Source of the DNA: an uncultured Clostridia bacterium
GTDB taxonomy: Bacteria; Bacillota; Clostridia; TANB77; CAG-508
Direction: 5' to 3'
Assembly (NCBI GenBank): GCA_947628715.1
Contig: CANRAW010000010.1
Span: 1-47,529, forward strand
DNA length: 47,529 nucleotides
In this document: in pieces, positions 35,617 through 46,361 of the stretch
Position numbering within the stretch: position 1 is the first letter of the stretch
How the letters are laid out: each line of letters starts with the position of its first letter
Program-made: the position numbers and the translations under genes
The notes under the pieces: generated by a model
The model's database searches: none
The model's input: the letters and a program-made list of their open reading frames with translations, nothing else
Told to the model about the DNA's origin: nothing

Positions 35617-35654
35617 CAGATAAATGAAAATATCTCATTTATCTGCTTTTTTTT
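35617..35654 (+). terminator. Terminator of the spoIIIA operon
   Basis: Stem CAGATAAATGA / TCATTTATCTG (35617-35627, 35635-35645), seven-base loop, eight T. Confidence 0.92.
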
Positions 35655-35685
35655 CGAAAACGTGACATAAAAATAAATAAAAATA

Positions 35686-35714
35686 TTGACAAACCTTTTT
35701 TTATAATTGATAAT
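35686..35714 (+). promoter_or_regulatory. Promoter of the aspartokinase gene
   Basis: TTGACA at 35686-35691 and GATAAT at 35709-35714, 17-bp spacer, 42 bp before the ATG at 35757; overlapping TATAAT alternatives lie just downstream. Confidence 0.65.
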
Positions 35715-35756
35715 ATAATATAGTATAAATAAACTAATAAAAGAGGTTGACTTAAA

Positions 35757-36722
35757 ATGTTAATGATTAAAAAATTTGGAGGAACTTCTGTTGCAGATAA
35801 AGATAAAATATTTAATGTAGCAAATAAATGTATAGAAGATTATAAAAAAGGAAACAAAATCGTTTTAGTTCTTTCTGCAATGGGATATTTTACAGACGAG
35901 CTAATCTCAAAAGCAAACGAAATAAGCCAAAATGTACCACCAAGAGAAATGGATATGTTATTTACAGTCGGAGAACAAATTTCAGTAGCATTAATGGCAA
36001 TGGCATTTGATAAATTAGGAATACCAGCAATTTCACTAAATGCCTTTCAAGTTAGAATGATTACAGATAATAACTATGGTGATGCAAAAGTTATAAAAAT
36101 AGAAACTGATAGGATAGAAAAAGAACTTAATGAAGGCAAAATCGTTATTATTACAGGCTTTCAGGGAATAGACGAAGATAATAATTATACAACACTTGGC
36201 AGAGGCGGTTCAGATACAACTGCAGTTGCAATTGCATCAGCATTAAATGCTGATAGCTGTGAAATATATACAGATGTTGATGGGATATATACAGCCGATC
36301 CAAGAATTGTTAATAAAGCAGTAAAACTAGAAAATATTTCTTATGACGAAATGCTTGAGTTTTCAAATTTAGGTGCTAGTGTACTTCATAATAAATGTGT
36401 AAAAATGGCAAAAGAAAATGGTATCAAGTTAATAGTAAAATCAAGTATGTCAGAAGGGAAAGGAACAACTGTCTCAAACTTCTATAACAAATGTTGCAAC
36501 TTACCTAAGATTACAGGAGTTACATCAAATAAAAATGTTGTATCGCTTGTAGGAATAGATATAGCAGAGGAAACAAAGGATAAAGTTATTGAGGTCTTAA
36601 ATAAAAACAATCTAAAGTTTAATAACTTGGATAAAACAAATATGCGAATATCAGTTACTGTAAATGAAACTGATGTAAATGCTTGTATTAGATTTTTGCA
36701 TGATTTGTTTTTTAGGAAGTAG
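35757..36722 (+). CDS. Aspartate kinase (short form)
   Basis: This 321-residue protein has aspartokinase motifs KKFGGTSVAD (start), VLVLSAMG, GFQGIDEDNNYTTLGRGGSDTTAVAIA and DVDGIYTADPRIV. A C-terminal ACT-like part (about 255-321) is shorter than the usual two ACT repeats, so feedback control by lysine or threonine may be altered. It phosphorylates aspartate, the first step towards lysine, threonine, methionine and diaminopimelate. asd follows at 13 bp with AGGAGG, forming an operon. Confidence 0.93.
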   Translation: MLMIKKFGGTSVADKDKIFNVANKCIEDYKKGNKIVLVLSAMGYFTDELISKANEISQNVPPREMDMLFTVGEQISVALMAMAFDKLGIPAISLNAFQVRMITDNNYGDAKVIKIETDRIEKELNEGKIVIITGFQGIDEDNNYTTLGRGGSDTTAVAIASALNADSCEIYTDVDGIYTADPRIVNKAVKLENISYDEMLEFSNLGASVLHNKCVKMAKENGIKLIVKSSMSEGKGTTVSNFYNKCCNLPKITGVTSNKNVVSLVGIDIAEETKDKVIEVLNKNNLKFNNLDKTNMRISVTVNETDVNACIRFLHDLFFRK

Positions 36723-36735
36723 GAGGACTTAAAAA

Positions 36736-37746
36736 ATGAAGTCAAATGAAAGGAAATATAAATTAGCATTAGTTGGAGCAACTGGGGTTGTTGGAAGAGT
36801 AGCAAGGGAGGTATTAGAGGAAAAAGATTTACCAATTTCTGAATATGTATTCTTTTCTTCATATAAGTCAGCAGGAAAGAAAATCGAATTTATGGGAAAA
36901 GAATATACTGTAAGAGAATTAAAGGAAGATTCCTTTGACGAAGGCTTTGATTTTGCAATATTTTCAGCAGGTGGAGAAACATCAAAAAAATATGCTCCAA
37001 TTGCAGTAAGTAAAGGTTGCATTGTAGTAGATAATAGCAGTGCATGGAGGATGGATAAAGATGTTCCTCTCATAGTTCCTGAAGTTAACAGTGAGGAAAT
37101 AAAGAATAATAAAGGGATAATAGCAAATCCTAATTGTTCTACAATACAAGCCGTAGTTCCATTAAAAATATTAGACGATAAATATAAAATAAAAAGAATA
37201 GTATATTCTACTTACCAAGCAGTATCAGGCGCAGGATTAAATGGGATAAAAGATTTAAAGCAAGGTAATGAAGAAAATTATAAATTACAAAAATTTCCAT
37301 ATCCAATAATAAATAACTGCCTACCACATATAGATATATTTCTAGAAAATGGATATACAAAAGAAGAAGAAAAAATGATAAACGAAACAAGAAAAATATT
37401 AAACAGACCTGATTTACGAATTACTGCAACAACAGTAAGAGTACCAGTTATGAATTCACATAGTGAAGCTATTAATGTAGAGTTTGAAAAGAATTTTGAT
37501 TTAGAAGAATTAAAAGAAGAATTAAGAAAATCAAAAGGAATAATAGTAGAAGACGATTGCAAAAACAATATATATCCTTTGGCAATAAAAGCATCAGGAC
37601 ATGATGAAGTATTTGTTGGAAGAATAAGAAGAGATTTTAGTGTAGAAAGTGGAATTAATATGTGGGTTGTTGCTGATAATTTAAGAAAAGGCGCTGCAAG
37701 TAATGCAATACAAATTGTTGAAGAGATAATAAATGATAGAAAATGA
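36736..37746 (+). CDS. asd: Aspartate-semialdehyde dehydrogenase
   Basis: This 336-residue protein begins with a Rossmann motif ALVGATGVVGRVAREVLEE and has the catalytic cysteine in NPNCSTIQAVVPL, VYSTYQAVSGAG, RVPVMNSHSE and GRIRRDFSVESGINMWVVADNL. It reduces aspartyl phosphate made by the upstream kinase; the product feeds lysine/diaminopimelate and threonine synthesis in the cytoplasm. A hairpin shared with the convergent gene follows the stop. Confidence 0.95.
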   Translation: MKSNERKYKLALVGATGVVGRVAREVLEEKDLPISEYVFFSSYKSAGKKIEFMGKEYTVRELKEDSFDEGFDFAIFSAGGETSKKYAPIAVSKGCIVVDNSSAWRMDKDVPLIVPEVNSEEIKNNKGIIANPNCSTIQAVVPLKILDDKYKIKRIVYSTYQAVSGAGLNGIKDLKQGNEENYKLQKFPYPIINNCLPHIDIFLENGYTKEEEKMINETRKILNRPDLRITATTVRVPVMNSHSEAINVEFEKNFDLEELKEELRKSKGIIVEDDCKNNIYPLAIKASGHDEVFVGRIRRDFSVESGINMWVVADNLRKGAASNAIQIVEEIINDRK

Positions 37747-37773
37747 GAGTTCAGATTTTGAACTCTCATTTTT
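37741..37773. terminator. Bidirectional terminator between asd and rluD
   Basis: AAATGAGAGTTC / GAACTCTCATTT arms (37741-37752, 37760-37771), seven-base loop. It overlaps both stop codons. Confidence 0.88.
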
Positions 37774-38646
37774 GAACTAATTTGCTCATATCCTCGGGGA
37801 TAGGTGCTTCTATAGATATATTTTCTTTTGTTATAGGATGAATAAAACTTACCTTATATGCGTGCAAGGCTTGTCTATCAATAAAAGGAGAACTTTGCCC
37901 ATAAAGCGTATCACCTAAAAGTGGATGACCAATATACTGCAAATGGACGCGTATTTGGTGGGTTCGACCAGTTTCTAAAACAAAATGTAAAACACTAAAT
38001 TCTTCATTTTTACTTATAATGTCAAAATGAGTAACTGCTTCTTTTCCGAGTATCACTTACACATCTTTCTATGATACTTCCTTCTTTTCGTGCAATAGGT
38101 GCATTTATAATGCCAGAATTTTCTTTAACATATCCTTGAACAATACCAATATATTCCTTTTTAAAAAGTCCATTTTGCATCTGATATATAAGTGAATCTT
38201 GTATGTATTCATTTTTAGCAAAAATAACAACACCAGAAGTATCTTTATCAAGCCTATTAACTATTCGTATTTTTCTATCTAAAGAAATAGTATCATAATA
38301 ATACTTAACTCCATTTGAAAGAGTATTTTCAAAATGCCTAATAGATGGGTGAATAGCTATTCCAGCTGGTTTATTTAATATAAGTAAATATTTATCCTCA
38401 TAAAGAATATCAAGCTTCATTTTTGTACTTACAATGTTTGGGCTTTCTTCATGAAAACCTAGTTCAACTTCAACTGTATCATGTAAAGAAAGTTCTTCAC
38501 AAGAAAATTCAGTTTTCCCGATTTAAGTAAATCTTTTTGGCATTTCTTAATTTTATATATAATCTAGAAGATATATTGAACTCTGCTTTTATAACTTCTT
38601 TTAAATTAGAATATTTTTTATCTACAACTTTATAAAACAAATCCAT
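37766..38646 (-). CDS. RluA/RluD-family pseudouridine synthase, two C-GGN shift sites
   Basis: Join 38646-38521, 38519-38049 and 38047-37766 (minus strand), skipping bases 38520 and 38048, gives 292 residues. An S4-like N-terminal domain (YSNLKEVIKAEFNISSRL...RNAKKIYLN-GK) precedes the catalytic domain: LLILNKPAGIAIHPS, the active-site RLDKDTSGVVIFAKN, ETGRTHQIRVHLQYIGHPLLGD and ALHAYKV. Such enzymes modify uridines of 23S rRNA. The start is set by GAAAGGA eight bases before ATG 38646. Both breaks are exact C-GGN sites. Confidence 0.93.
38045..38048 (-). other. C-GGN +1 shift site 2 in the rluD-like gene
   Basis: Minus-strand frame reads GAT ACT CGG AAA; skipping the C (38048) gives GAT ACT GGA AAA GAA GCA GTT ACT CAT (DT-G-KEAVTHF). 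Confidence 0.92.
38517..38520 (-). other. C-GGN +1 shift site 1 in the rluD-like gene
   Basis: Minus-strand frame reads TTA AAT CGG GAA AAC TGA (stop); skipping the C (38520) gives TTA AAT GGG AAA ACT GAA TTT, linking the S4 part to the catalytic domain. Confidence 0.9.
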
Positions 38647-38719
38647 AATATAAATCCTTTCAATATAGTATTATATAATATATTACATAAAAAAGCTATC
38701 TCTTGCAAGATACAAATTC

Positions 38720-38748
38720 TTGACAAAAGCCCTAAAAAAGGTTAAAAT
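38720..38748 (+). promoter_or_regulatory. Promoter of rnpB
   Basis: TTGACA at 38720-38725, TAAAAT at 38743-38748, spacer 17 bp; RNA should begin at about 38756. Confidence 0.85.
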
Positions 38749-38756
38749 AAAACCTA

Positions 38757-39093
38757 GAGTAAATTGAATAGTCGCGTATACTTTTTTGTATATGAGGAAA
38801 GTCCGGGCTCCACAGAGCAAAGATGCTGGATAACGTCCAGTGAGGGAGACCTCAAGGAAAGTGCAACAGAAAAAAAACGCCTAAAATTTTTAGGTAAGTG
38901 TGAAAAGGCGAGGTAAGAGCTCACCGCTGGTATGGTGACATACTGGGTCAGTGTAAACCCCATCTGGAGCAACGCAAAACTAAGGACATAAGACTGCTCG
39001 TCGGTTCCTTAAAACAAGCGGCTAGAGATATATAGTAATATATATTCGAGATAAATGACTATTCACGACAGAACCCGGCTTATAGATTTACTT
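38757..39093 (+). ncRNA. rnpB: RNase P RNA
   Basis: The conserved 5' block GAGGAAAGTCCGGGCTCC (38796-38813) and 3' block ACAGAACCCGGCTTA (near 39068-39082) form the catalytic P4 region. The ends AGTAAAT (38758) and ATTTACT (39086-39092) pair as P1. The conserved AAGTGCAACAGAAA and GTAAACCCCATCTGGAGCAA blocks lie between. It cleaves the 5' leader of precursor tRNAs; a tRNA gene follows 14 bp after its end. Confidence 0.95.
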
Positions 39094-39106
39094 AAAAATA
39101 TATAAT

Positions 39107-39191
39107 GCGAGTATGCTGGAACTGGCAGACAGGCACGTTTGAGGGGCGTGTGTGGTAACACGTATGGGTTCAAGTCCCATTACTCGCACCA
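39107..39191 (+). tRNA. tRNA-Leu (anticodon GAG)
   Basis: Acceptor arms GCGAGTA and TACTCGC, D-loop CTGGAACTGGCAGACAGG, anticodon stem CACGT/GCGTG with loop TTGAGGG (anticodon GAG), a long variable arm, T-loop GGTTCAAGTCC, and encoded CCA. It reads CTC and CTT leucine codons. It may be transcribed with rnpB. Confidence 0.95.
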
Positions 39192-39304
39192 AAAAAATTT
39201 GCTGTGTCCAATTTCCAAAATTATAATTTTTAGATTTTACTTTTTTCTCAATAAAGACTTGTTTTTTACTTGATTTTGCTATATAATATATAAAATAATT
39301 TTGA

Positions 39305-40318
<1,014 letters not shown>

Positions 40319-40349
40319 ATATAAATAAGATTGAAAGGAAAAATATATA

Positions 40350-41537
40350 ATGAAAATTTTAGTTTTAAATTCAGGAAGTTCGTCTTTAAAATATCAATTA
40401 ATAGATATGCAAAATGAACAGGTTATAGCAAAAGGAAATTTTGAAAGAATAGCACAAGATAACTCATTTCTAACACATAAAGTAGGAGAAGAAAAGCACG
40501 TTATAGAATGTCCTGTTAAGAACCATGAGGAAGCTATAAAAGTTGTTCTAGAACAACTTACAAATAAAGAATATGGAGTAATTCATGACTTAGGAGAAAT
40601 TGATGCTGTTGGTCATAGAGTAGTTCATGGTGGAGAACATTTTACACATTCAACTTTAGTAGACGATAATGTCATAGAAGAAATAAAAAAGGCAGCTGTT
40701 TTAGCACCACTTCACAATCACGCAGCTGTTTTAGGAATAGAAGCATGTCAAAAATTAATGAAGGGAGTACCAATGGTAACTGTATTTGATACAGCTTTCC
40801 ATCAAACAATGCCTAAAAAGGCATATATATATCCGCTTCCTTATGAATATTATGAAAAATATGCAGTTCGTAGATATGGTGCACATGGTACATCACATAG
40901 ATTTGTTTCAGAAAGAGCAATAGAACTATTAGGCGGAGAAAAAGACTTAAAGATTATTACTTGCCACTTAGGACAAGGAGCATCACTTGCAGCAATAAAA
41001 GATGGAAAATGTCTTGATACAAGTATGGGCTTAACTCCTCTTGGTGGAATACCTATGGGAACTAGATGTGGTGATTTAGACCCTGCAATAGTAAAATATT
41101 TAATGGAAAATGTACATGTATCAATTGACGAAATCGATACAATATTAAATAAAAAATCGGGTGCTTTAGGAATATCAGGAATCAGCCCTGATTTCAGAGA
41201 TATTCAAGAAGCTGCAGATAATGGAAATGAAAGAGCTAAACTTGCACTCGACAATTACAATTATTTAGTTGCTCAATTTATTGCTAAATATACAGTAACT
41301 TTACAAGGACTAGATGCAATAGTATTTACAGCTGGTGTTGGAGAAAATCAGTTTAAAACAAGAAAAGGTATATGTGATAATTTAGCATATATGGGTGTAA
41401 AAATTGATGAAGAGAAAAACAATATAAGAGCAAAAGAAGTTGAAATTTCAACTAAAGATTCTAAGATTAGAGTATTTGTAATACCAACTAATGAGGAACT
41501 TGTAATTGCAAGAGATACAATGAATTTAGTAAAATAA
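40350..41537 (+). CDS. ackA: Acetate kinase
   Basis: This 395-residue protein begins KILVLNSGSSSLKYQLID and has GHRVVHGGEHF, VFDTAFHQTMP, RRYGAHGTSHRFV (catalytic His/Arg region), CHLGQGASLAAIKDGKCLDTSMG and VFTAGVGENQ. It makes ATP from acetyl phosphate formed by Pta. GAAAGGAA precedes the ATG. The IMP dehydrogenase gene follows at 15 bp, perhaps in the same transcript. Confidence 0.97.
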   Translation: MKILVLNSGSSSLKYQLIDMQNEQVIAKGNFERIAQDNSFLTHKVGEEKHVIECPVKNHEEAIKVVLEQLTNKEYGVIHDLGEIDAVGHRVVHGGEHFTHSTLVDDNVIEEIKKAAVLAPLHNHAAVLGIEACQKLMKGVPMVTVFDTAFHQTMPKKAYIYPLPYEYYEKYAVRRYGAHGTSHRFVSERAIELLGGEKDLKIITCHLGQGASLAAIKDGKCLDTSMGLTPLGGIPMGTRCGDLDPAIVKYLMENVHVSIDEIDTILNKKSGALGISGISPDFRDIQEAADNGNERAKLALDNYNYLVAQFIAKYTVTLQGLDAIVFTAGVGENQFKTRKGICDNLAYMGVKIDEEKNNIRAKEVEISTKDSKIRVFVIPTNEELVIARDTMNLVK

Positions 41538-41552
41538 AGGGGGAAATAAAAT

Positions 41553-43064
41553 ATGGCAAAGATTTTACCAGATATTTCAAGAACATTTAATGAATTTCTA
41601 TTATTACCAAATTTAACAACAGAAGAATGTATTCCATCAAATGTATCGCTAAAAACTCCACTTGTTAAATATAAAAAGGGAGAAACACCTAAATATTCTG
41701 CAAATATACCTATGGTTTCAGCAATTATGCAATCTGTATCAGGAGAAAAAATGGGAATTGCTTTAGCAAGAGAGGGTGGAATGAGCTTTATATATGGAGC
41801 TCAATCTATAGAATCTCAAGCAGAAATGGTATATCGTGTAAAAAAACATAAAGCAGGATTTGTAATAAGTGATTCAAATGTAAAAAGTGGAACATCTTTA
41901 AGAGAAGTAATGGCTTTATCTAAACAAACAGGACACTCAACAGTAATTGTAACAGACGATGGAACTGCAAATGGAAAATTCTTAGGTATAGTTACAGATA
42001 AAGACTACAGACCATCTAAAGACGATTTAGATGCTCCAATAGATAATTATATGACAAAAGCAGAAGATACAATTTCTGCTAAAAAAGGTATTTCTTTATC
42101 AGAAGCTAATGATATAATCTGGAGTAATAAAATTAATTGTCTACCAGTATTGACAGAAGAAGGAAATCTAAAATATTTAGTATTTAGAAAAGACTATGAA
42201 GAGAGAAAAAATAATCCAAACTCATTATTAGACGAAAATAAATGCTATATAGTAGGAGCTGGAATCAATACAAGAGATTATGAAGAAAGAATACCTGCAC
42301 TTGTTGATGCTGGCGTTGATATTTTATGTATGGATTCTTCTGATGGTTACTCAATTTGGCAAAAAAGAACAATAGAATTTGTAAGAGAAAGATATGGAGA
42401 CAATGTAAAAATTGGTGCTGGAAATGTTGTTGATGCTGAAGGATTTAGATACTTAGCAGAAGCTGGAGCTGACTTTATAAAAGTAGGAGTTGGTGGAGGT
42501 TCCATCTGCATCACAAGAGAAACAAAGGGAATAGGCCGTGGACAAGCAAGTGCATTAATAGATGTAGTTGCAGAAAGAAATAAATATTTTGAAGAAACGG
42601 GTGTATATATTCCTGTTTGCTCTGATGGAGGTATAGTACATGACCATCATATAACAATAGCACTTGCTCTAGGAGCTGATTTTGTAATGATGGGAAGATA
42701 TTTCGCAAGATTTGATGAAAGCCCAACAAGAGTTTTAAAAATAGGTAACAATTATGTAAAAGAGTATTGGGGAGAAGGCTCAAATCGTGCTAAGAATTGG
42801 CAAAGATACGATTTAGGTGGAGATAAGGATAAATTATCTTTCGAAGAAGGAGTTGACTCATATATTCCTTATGCAGGACCTTTAAAAGATACCTTAGACG
42901 TAACTGTATTAAAAATAAAATCAACAATGTGTAATTGTGGTGCTACATCAATTCCAGAATTACATGAAAAAGCAAGATTGACTTTAGTATCTGATGTAAG
43001 TATATCAGAAGGAAAAGCTCATGATGTTATATTAAAAGAAATAGACAATTCTTATAAAAATTAA
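41553..43064 (+). CDS. guaB: IMP dehydrogenase
   Basis: This 503-residue protein has the IMPDH fold with two CBS domains (about 95-215: [22 protein letters not shown]). The catalytic part carries [39 protein letters not shown], the active loop [12 protein letters not shown] (catalytic Cys) and [26 protein letters not shown]. It oxidises IMP to XMP, the substrate of GuaA, whose gene is convergent 1.6 kb away. The flap GIGRGQ differs from the common CGRPQ type. A terminator follows. Confidence 0.93.
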   Translation: MAKILPDISRTFNEFLLLPNLTTEECIPSNVSLKTPLVKYKKGETPKYSANIPMVSAIMQSVSGEKMGIALAREGGMSFIYGAQSIESQAEMVYRVKKHKAGFVISDSNVKSGTSLREVMALSKQTGHSTVIVTDDGTANGKFLGIVTDKDYRPSKDDLDAPIDNYMTKAEDTISAKKGISLSEANDIIWSNKINCLPVLTEEGNLKYLVFRKDYEERKNNPNSLLDENKCYIVGAGINTRDYEERIPALVDAGVDILCMDSSDGYSIWQKRTIEFVRERYGDNVKIGAGNVVDAEGFRYLAEAGADFIKVGVGGGSICITRETKGIGRGQASALIDVVAERNKYFEETGVYIPVCSDGGIVHDHHITIALALGADFVMMGRYFARFDESPTRVLKIGNNYVKEYWGEGSNRAKNWQRYDLGGDKDKLSFEEGVDSYIPYAGPLKDTLDVTVLKIKSTMCNCGATSIPELHEKARLTLVSDVSISEGKAHDVILKEIDNSYKN

Positions 43065-43067
43065 AAA

Positions 43068-43107
43068 GAAAACCGCTTCCGATAATTTAATTTTGGAAGC
43101 GGTTTAA
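43068..43107. terminator. Bidirectional terminator between guaB and the RelA/SpoT-like gene
   Basis: Stem AAACCGCTTCC / GGAAGCGGTTT with a ~14-base AT loop, just after the guaB stop and before the end of the convergent gene. Confidence 0.88.
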
Positions 43108-43121
43108 AGGTATCTTACAAA

Positions 43122-44642
43122 TTATATATCACGCACGGTATCTTCTTTTTTTGAATCTCCGTCATTTTCTTTTATTTCTCTTTCATAATCAAGAGTTCCA
43201 CCCAAAGATTCTCGAAGGGTAGCGAAAAATGAACTAAATGCTTTATAATCAGAGTTAGGATTTGGAATATCTTCATATCTTATATATTTTGGTAAAAGTT
43301 CAGTGCCACTTGGTAATAATTCATCACGTCTTTCGTATAAATCATTTAGATATTTTGAATATATTCTAAAATATGTGCTGTTATCTTTTGGCACACTTGA
43401 AACTAATCGAAATGCTTCATATAAATCATAAGGAGTAACATTAACACGTTCATTTTCGAAATCATCACCTGTTTTTTTGGCGATGGCAAAAGAAGGAGAA
43501 ATGTTCATTATATGATGTAAAAATTGTCTATATTCTTCTAGAGCACCGTTTACATCTGTATATGCCTTTCCATCTCCTTTTTTAGGTAAAGACTTTAAAA
43601 GAACTTTTTTTCCTTCTAATTTACTATGTGAAGCAAAGCCTGCTTTACCATCTCTATATTGCTCTTGTGTTTGAACTTGACACTCTATAGGAAGAGTAAT
43701 TATTCTACCATCTTTTAACTTTATACTTAAATCTAAGCCTATAAACTCAGATCTATAACCGTTTGGTGTACTTTTATGTTTTGTTCTATTAGGATCATTT
43801 GACATAGTAATTCCAAGTGCCCTTAATAATTCACTATTTTCAAAAGTATTAATCAAATCTTTATGAAGTTTATATAGCATAACTTCATTTGGATATTGTG
43901 AAGTAAGCTCTGTAAGTAGGCTTTTAATATTTACATGTGTAAGTTCAGAAATATCTTGAAGGGTTAACTTTTCATCTGCATCGTCTAGCATAGTTGTATA
44001 TGTATTGTAATCTTCGTCAATTGTTTCTGCTAATTTATCATAATATTCAATTCTAGTTGTTGCTTCTTTAGGGAAAACTGTTTTTAGTTTACTTAATACT
44101 TCTTTGCATTTTAAACGATAATCATTAAATGTCATTTCAGGTGAAGTAGAAAGCTCTTTATATCTTTCAGCAAGATATAATCTCATTGATTCTCTTCTAT
44201 CTATCATTTCTTGCAAAACTGGGTCGCTATCGCCATAAAAAACAGAATGTTCCGCTTCTGGAACAACTCTAAATCCTAGATAGTCAGTAACTTGTGCACC
44301 TTTCTTTTCCTCACGTCCAGACCATTCTTCGATTTTTTTAGCCATACTATCATTAGACTTATATCTACGATATATTTGAATAGGGAATACATCTGAATCA
44401 TTAATTCTTTCATTTTCTATAACTATTGCTGCCATAATATAATCAACAAGATCTTGGACCATAGGGTCCTTAAAAGCAATTAAATCTTTATTTGGAGTAT
44501 CTTTAACAAGCTCAGAAAATTCAACTAATTGTTGAAGATAAATATCCCTAGCTGTTTTATTTGGGCTAAATTCTCCCATAAGATTGGTTGTTATTTCTGG
44601 TATCTTATATTGATTTCTAAATTCTTGAAATCTATTGTCCAT
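43122..44642 (-). CDS. RelA/SpoT-like nucleotidyltransferase-domain protein
   Basis: About 506 residues. ATG 44642 is chosen because AAAGGAGG lies six bases upstream. The string YRRYKSNDSMAKKIEEW, then VTDYLGFRVVP, and later STPNGYRSEFIGLDLSI with LPIECQVQTQEQYRDGKAGFASHSKL follow the layout of the RelA/SpoT synthetase domain (substrate-binding Arg/Lys, acidic strand, ExQxxT). It starts 17 nt after guaA, so both are co-transcribed. A role in (p)ppGpp or a related nucleotide signal is inferred; no HD hydrolase domain is seen. Confidence 0.72.
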   Translation of the reverse strand: MDNRFQEFRNQYKIPEITTNLMGEFSPNKTARDIYLQQLVEFSELVKDTPNKDLIAFKDPMVQDLVDYIMAAIVIENERINDSDVFPIQIYRRYKSNDSMAKKIEEWSGREEKKGAQVTDYLGFRVVPEAEHSVFYGDSDPVLQEMIDRRESMRLYLAERYKELSTSPEMTFNDYRLKCKEVLSKLKTVFPKEATTRIEYYDKLAETIDEDYNTYTTMLDDADEKLTLQDISELTHVNIKSLLTELTSQYPNEVMLYKLHKDLINTFENSELLRALGITMSNDPNRTKHKSTPNGYRSEFIGLDLSIKLKDGRIITLPIECQVQTQEQYRDGKAGFASHSKLEGKKVLLKSLPKKGDGKAYTDVNGALEEYRQFLHHIMNISPSFAIAKKTGDDFENERVNVTPYDLYEAFRLVSSVPKDNSTYFRIYSKYLNDLYERRDELLPSGTELLPKYIRYEDIPNPNSDYKAFSSFFATLRESLGGTLDYEREIKENDGDSKKEDTVRDI

Positions 44643-44659
44643 ATTATGCCTCCTTTTAA

Positions 44660-46199
44660 TTATTCCCACTCAATAGTTGCAGGTGGTTTAGAAGTTATAT
44701 CATATACAACTCTATTTATATTTTTTATTTCATTTACAATTCTGGTTGAAACTTTTTCTAAAATATCATAAGGAATTTTTGCCCATGTTGCAGTCATGAA
44801 ATCAGAAGTTTCAACAGCTCTTAAAGCTAGGGTATAGCTGTATGTTCTAACATCTCCCATAACACCTACGGATTTTAAATTAGTTAGAACAGCAAAATAT
44901 TGATTTAAAGTTCTATCTAAGCCAGCTTTTGCAATTTCTTCTCTAAAGATAAAATCAGCTTCCTTAAGTATATCTAATTTTTCTTCAGTAATATCTCCGA
45001 TAATTCTTATTGCAAGTCCTGGACCTGGGAAAGGTTGTCTATATACTAAGTTTTCAGGAATACCAAGCTCTAAACCTGTTTTTCTGACTTCGTCTTTGAA
45101 TAAATCTCTAAGAGGTTCTACTATTTCCTCAAAATCAACATAGTCAGGAAGTCCACCAACGTTATGATGGCTTTTAATAGTTTGTCCTTTTCCGAGAAGC
45201 ACCGCTTTCAATTACATCAGGGTAGATAGTGCCTTGTACTAAAAAGTCTACTTTTCCTATTTTTTTAGCTTCTTCCTCAAAAACTCTAATAAATTCTTCA
45301 CCAATTATTTTTCTCTTTGTTTCTGGGTCAGAAATTCCTGAAAGTTTAGATAAGAACCTGTCTTTTGCATTAACTCTAATTAGATTTATATCATATTGCT
45401 CTCTAAATACTTTTTCAACTTCGTCGCCTTCATTTTTTCTTAGAAGACCATGGTCAACAAATATACATGTTAAATTTTTTCCAATTGCTTTATTTAAAAG
45501 AACAGCTGCAACAGAAGAATCAACTCCACCAGATAATGCACATAGTGCTTTTTTGTCTCCAATTTTTTCCTTTAAAGTTGCAACAGAATCTTCTACAAAT
45601 GAAGACATATTCCAATCTCTTTTACATCCACATATATCTAAGAAATTATTTATAATTTTTGTACCATTTTTTGTATGATTTACTTCTGGGTGAAATTGTA
45701 TTCCATATATCTTTTTTACATCGTTTGCCATACCTGCTATTGGGCAATCTGTTGTAGATGCAATTTTCTTAAATCCATCTGGCATTTTTTCTACAAAGTC
45801 TGTATGAGTCATTAAACAATCATTTTCTGTATCAAATCCTGCAAAAAGGGGAGAGGTATTATCTAAACTTACCTTAGTTGTTCCATATTCTCTTTTATCT
45901 GCTCTTTCAACATTTCCTCCTAATAAATAGCTTATCAATTGAAGACCATAACAAATTCCCAAAATAGGAATTCCAAGATTAAATATTTCTTTGTCTACCA
46001 TTGGGGCATTTTCTTCATAAACACTAGAAGGACCTCCAGTAAAGATAATTCCCTTTGGAGCCATTTCTTTTATTTTTTCTATACTTGTATTAAAAGGAAC
46101 AATTTCAGAATAAACATTACATTCCCTAACACGTCTTGCGATTAATTGATTATATTGTCCATAAAAATCTAGAATAAGTATTTTTTCATTACTTTTCAT
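44660..46199 (-). CDS. guaA: GMP synthase (glutamine-hydrolysing), one C-GGN shift site
   Basis: Join 46199-45195 and 45193-44660 (minus strand), skipping base 45194, gives 512 residues, the normal length. The class I amidotransferase domain has [15 protein letters not shown] (nucleophile Cys) and [11 protein letters not shown]; the ATP-pyrophosphatase loop is [16 protein letters not shown]; the dimerisation domain has [17 protein letters not shown] and ends PATIEWE. The shift lies in [22 protein letters not shown], next to the XMP site. TGGAGGT precedes ATG 46199; ATG 46214 is upstream of it. The enzyme makes GMP from XMP. Confidence 0.96.
45191..45194 (-). other. C-GGN +1 shift site in guaA
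   Basis: Minus-strand frame reads GCT TCT CGG AAA AGG; skipping the C (45194) gives GCT TCT GGA AAA GGA CAA ACT ATT AAA, entering the invariant IKSHHNVGG string. Confidence 0.94.
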
Positions 46200-46231
46200 T
46201 TGATACCTCCACATAATTACAATATATACTT

Positions 46232-46261
46232 ATTGTACCACAAAATGCCTTTTTATGTAAA
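46232..46261 (-). promoter_or_regulatory. Promoter of guaA
   Basis: On the minus strand TTTACA (46261-46256) and TACAAT (46237-46232) are separated by 18 bp, 33 bp before the guaA ATG. Confidence 0.7.
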
Positions 46262-46310
46262 TATTATTTGACAATTTTCGAAAAAACTATTGATTTTTTT
46301 ATTTTTATGA

Positions 46311-46316
46311 TATAAT
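46311..46316 (+). promoter_or_regulatory. -10 box of the galE promoter
   Basis: TATAAT, 46 bp before the galE ATG; the best upstream hexamer, TTGATT at 46290-46295, gives a 15-bp spacer, so the -35 is uncertain. Confidence 0.5.
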
Positions 46317-46361
46317 GTTTGAAAAAGGTAAAGTTAGTATCTTAGAAAGGATGGATATATT

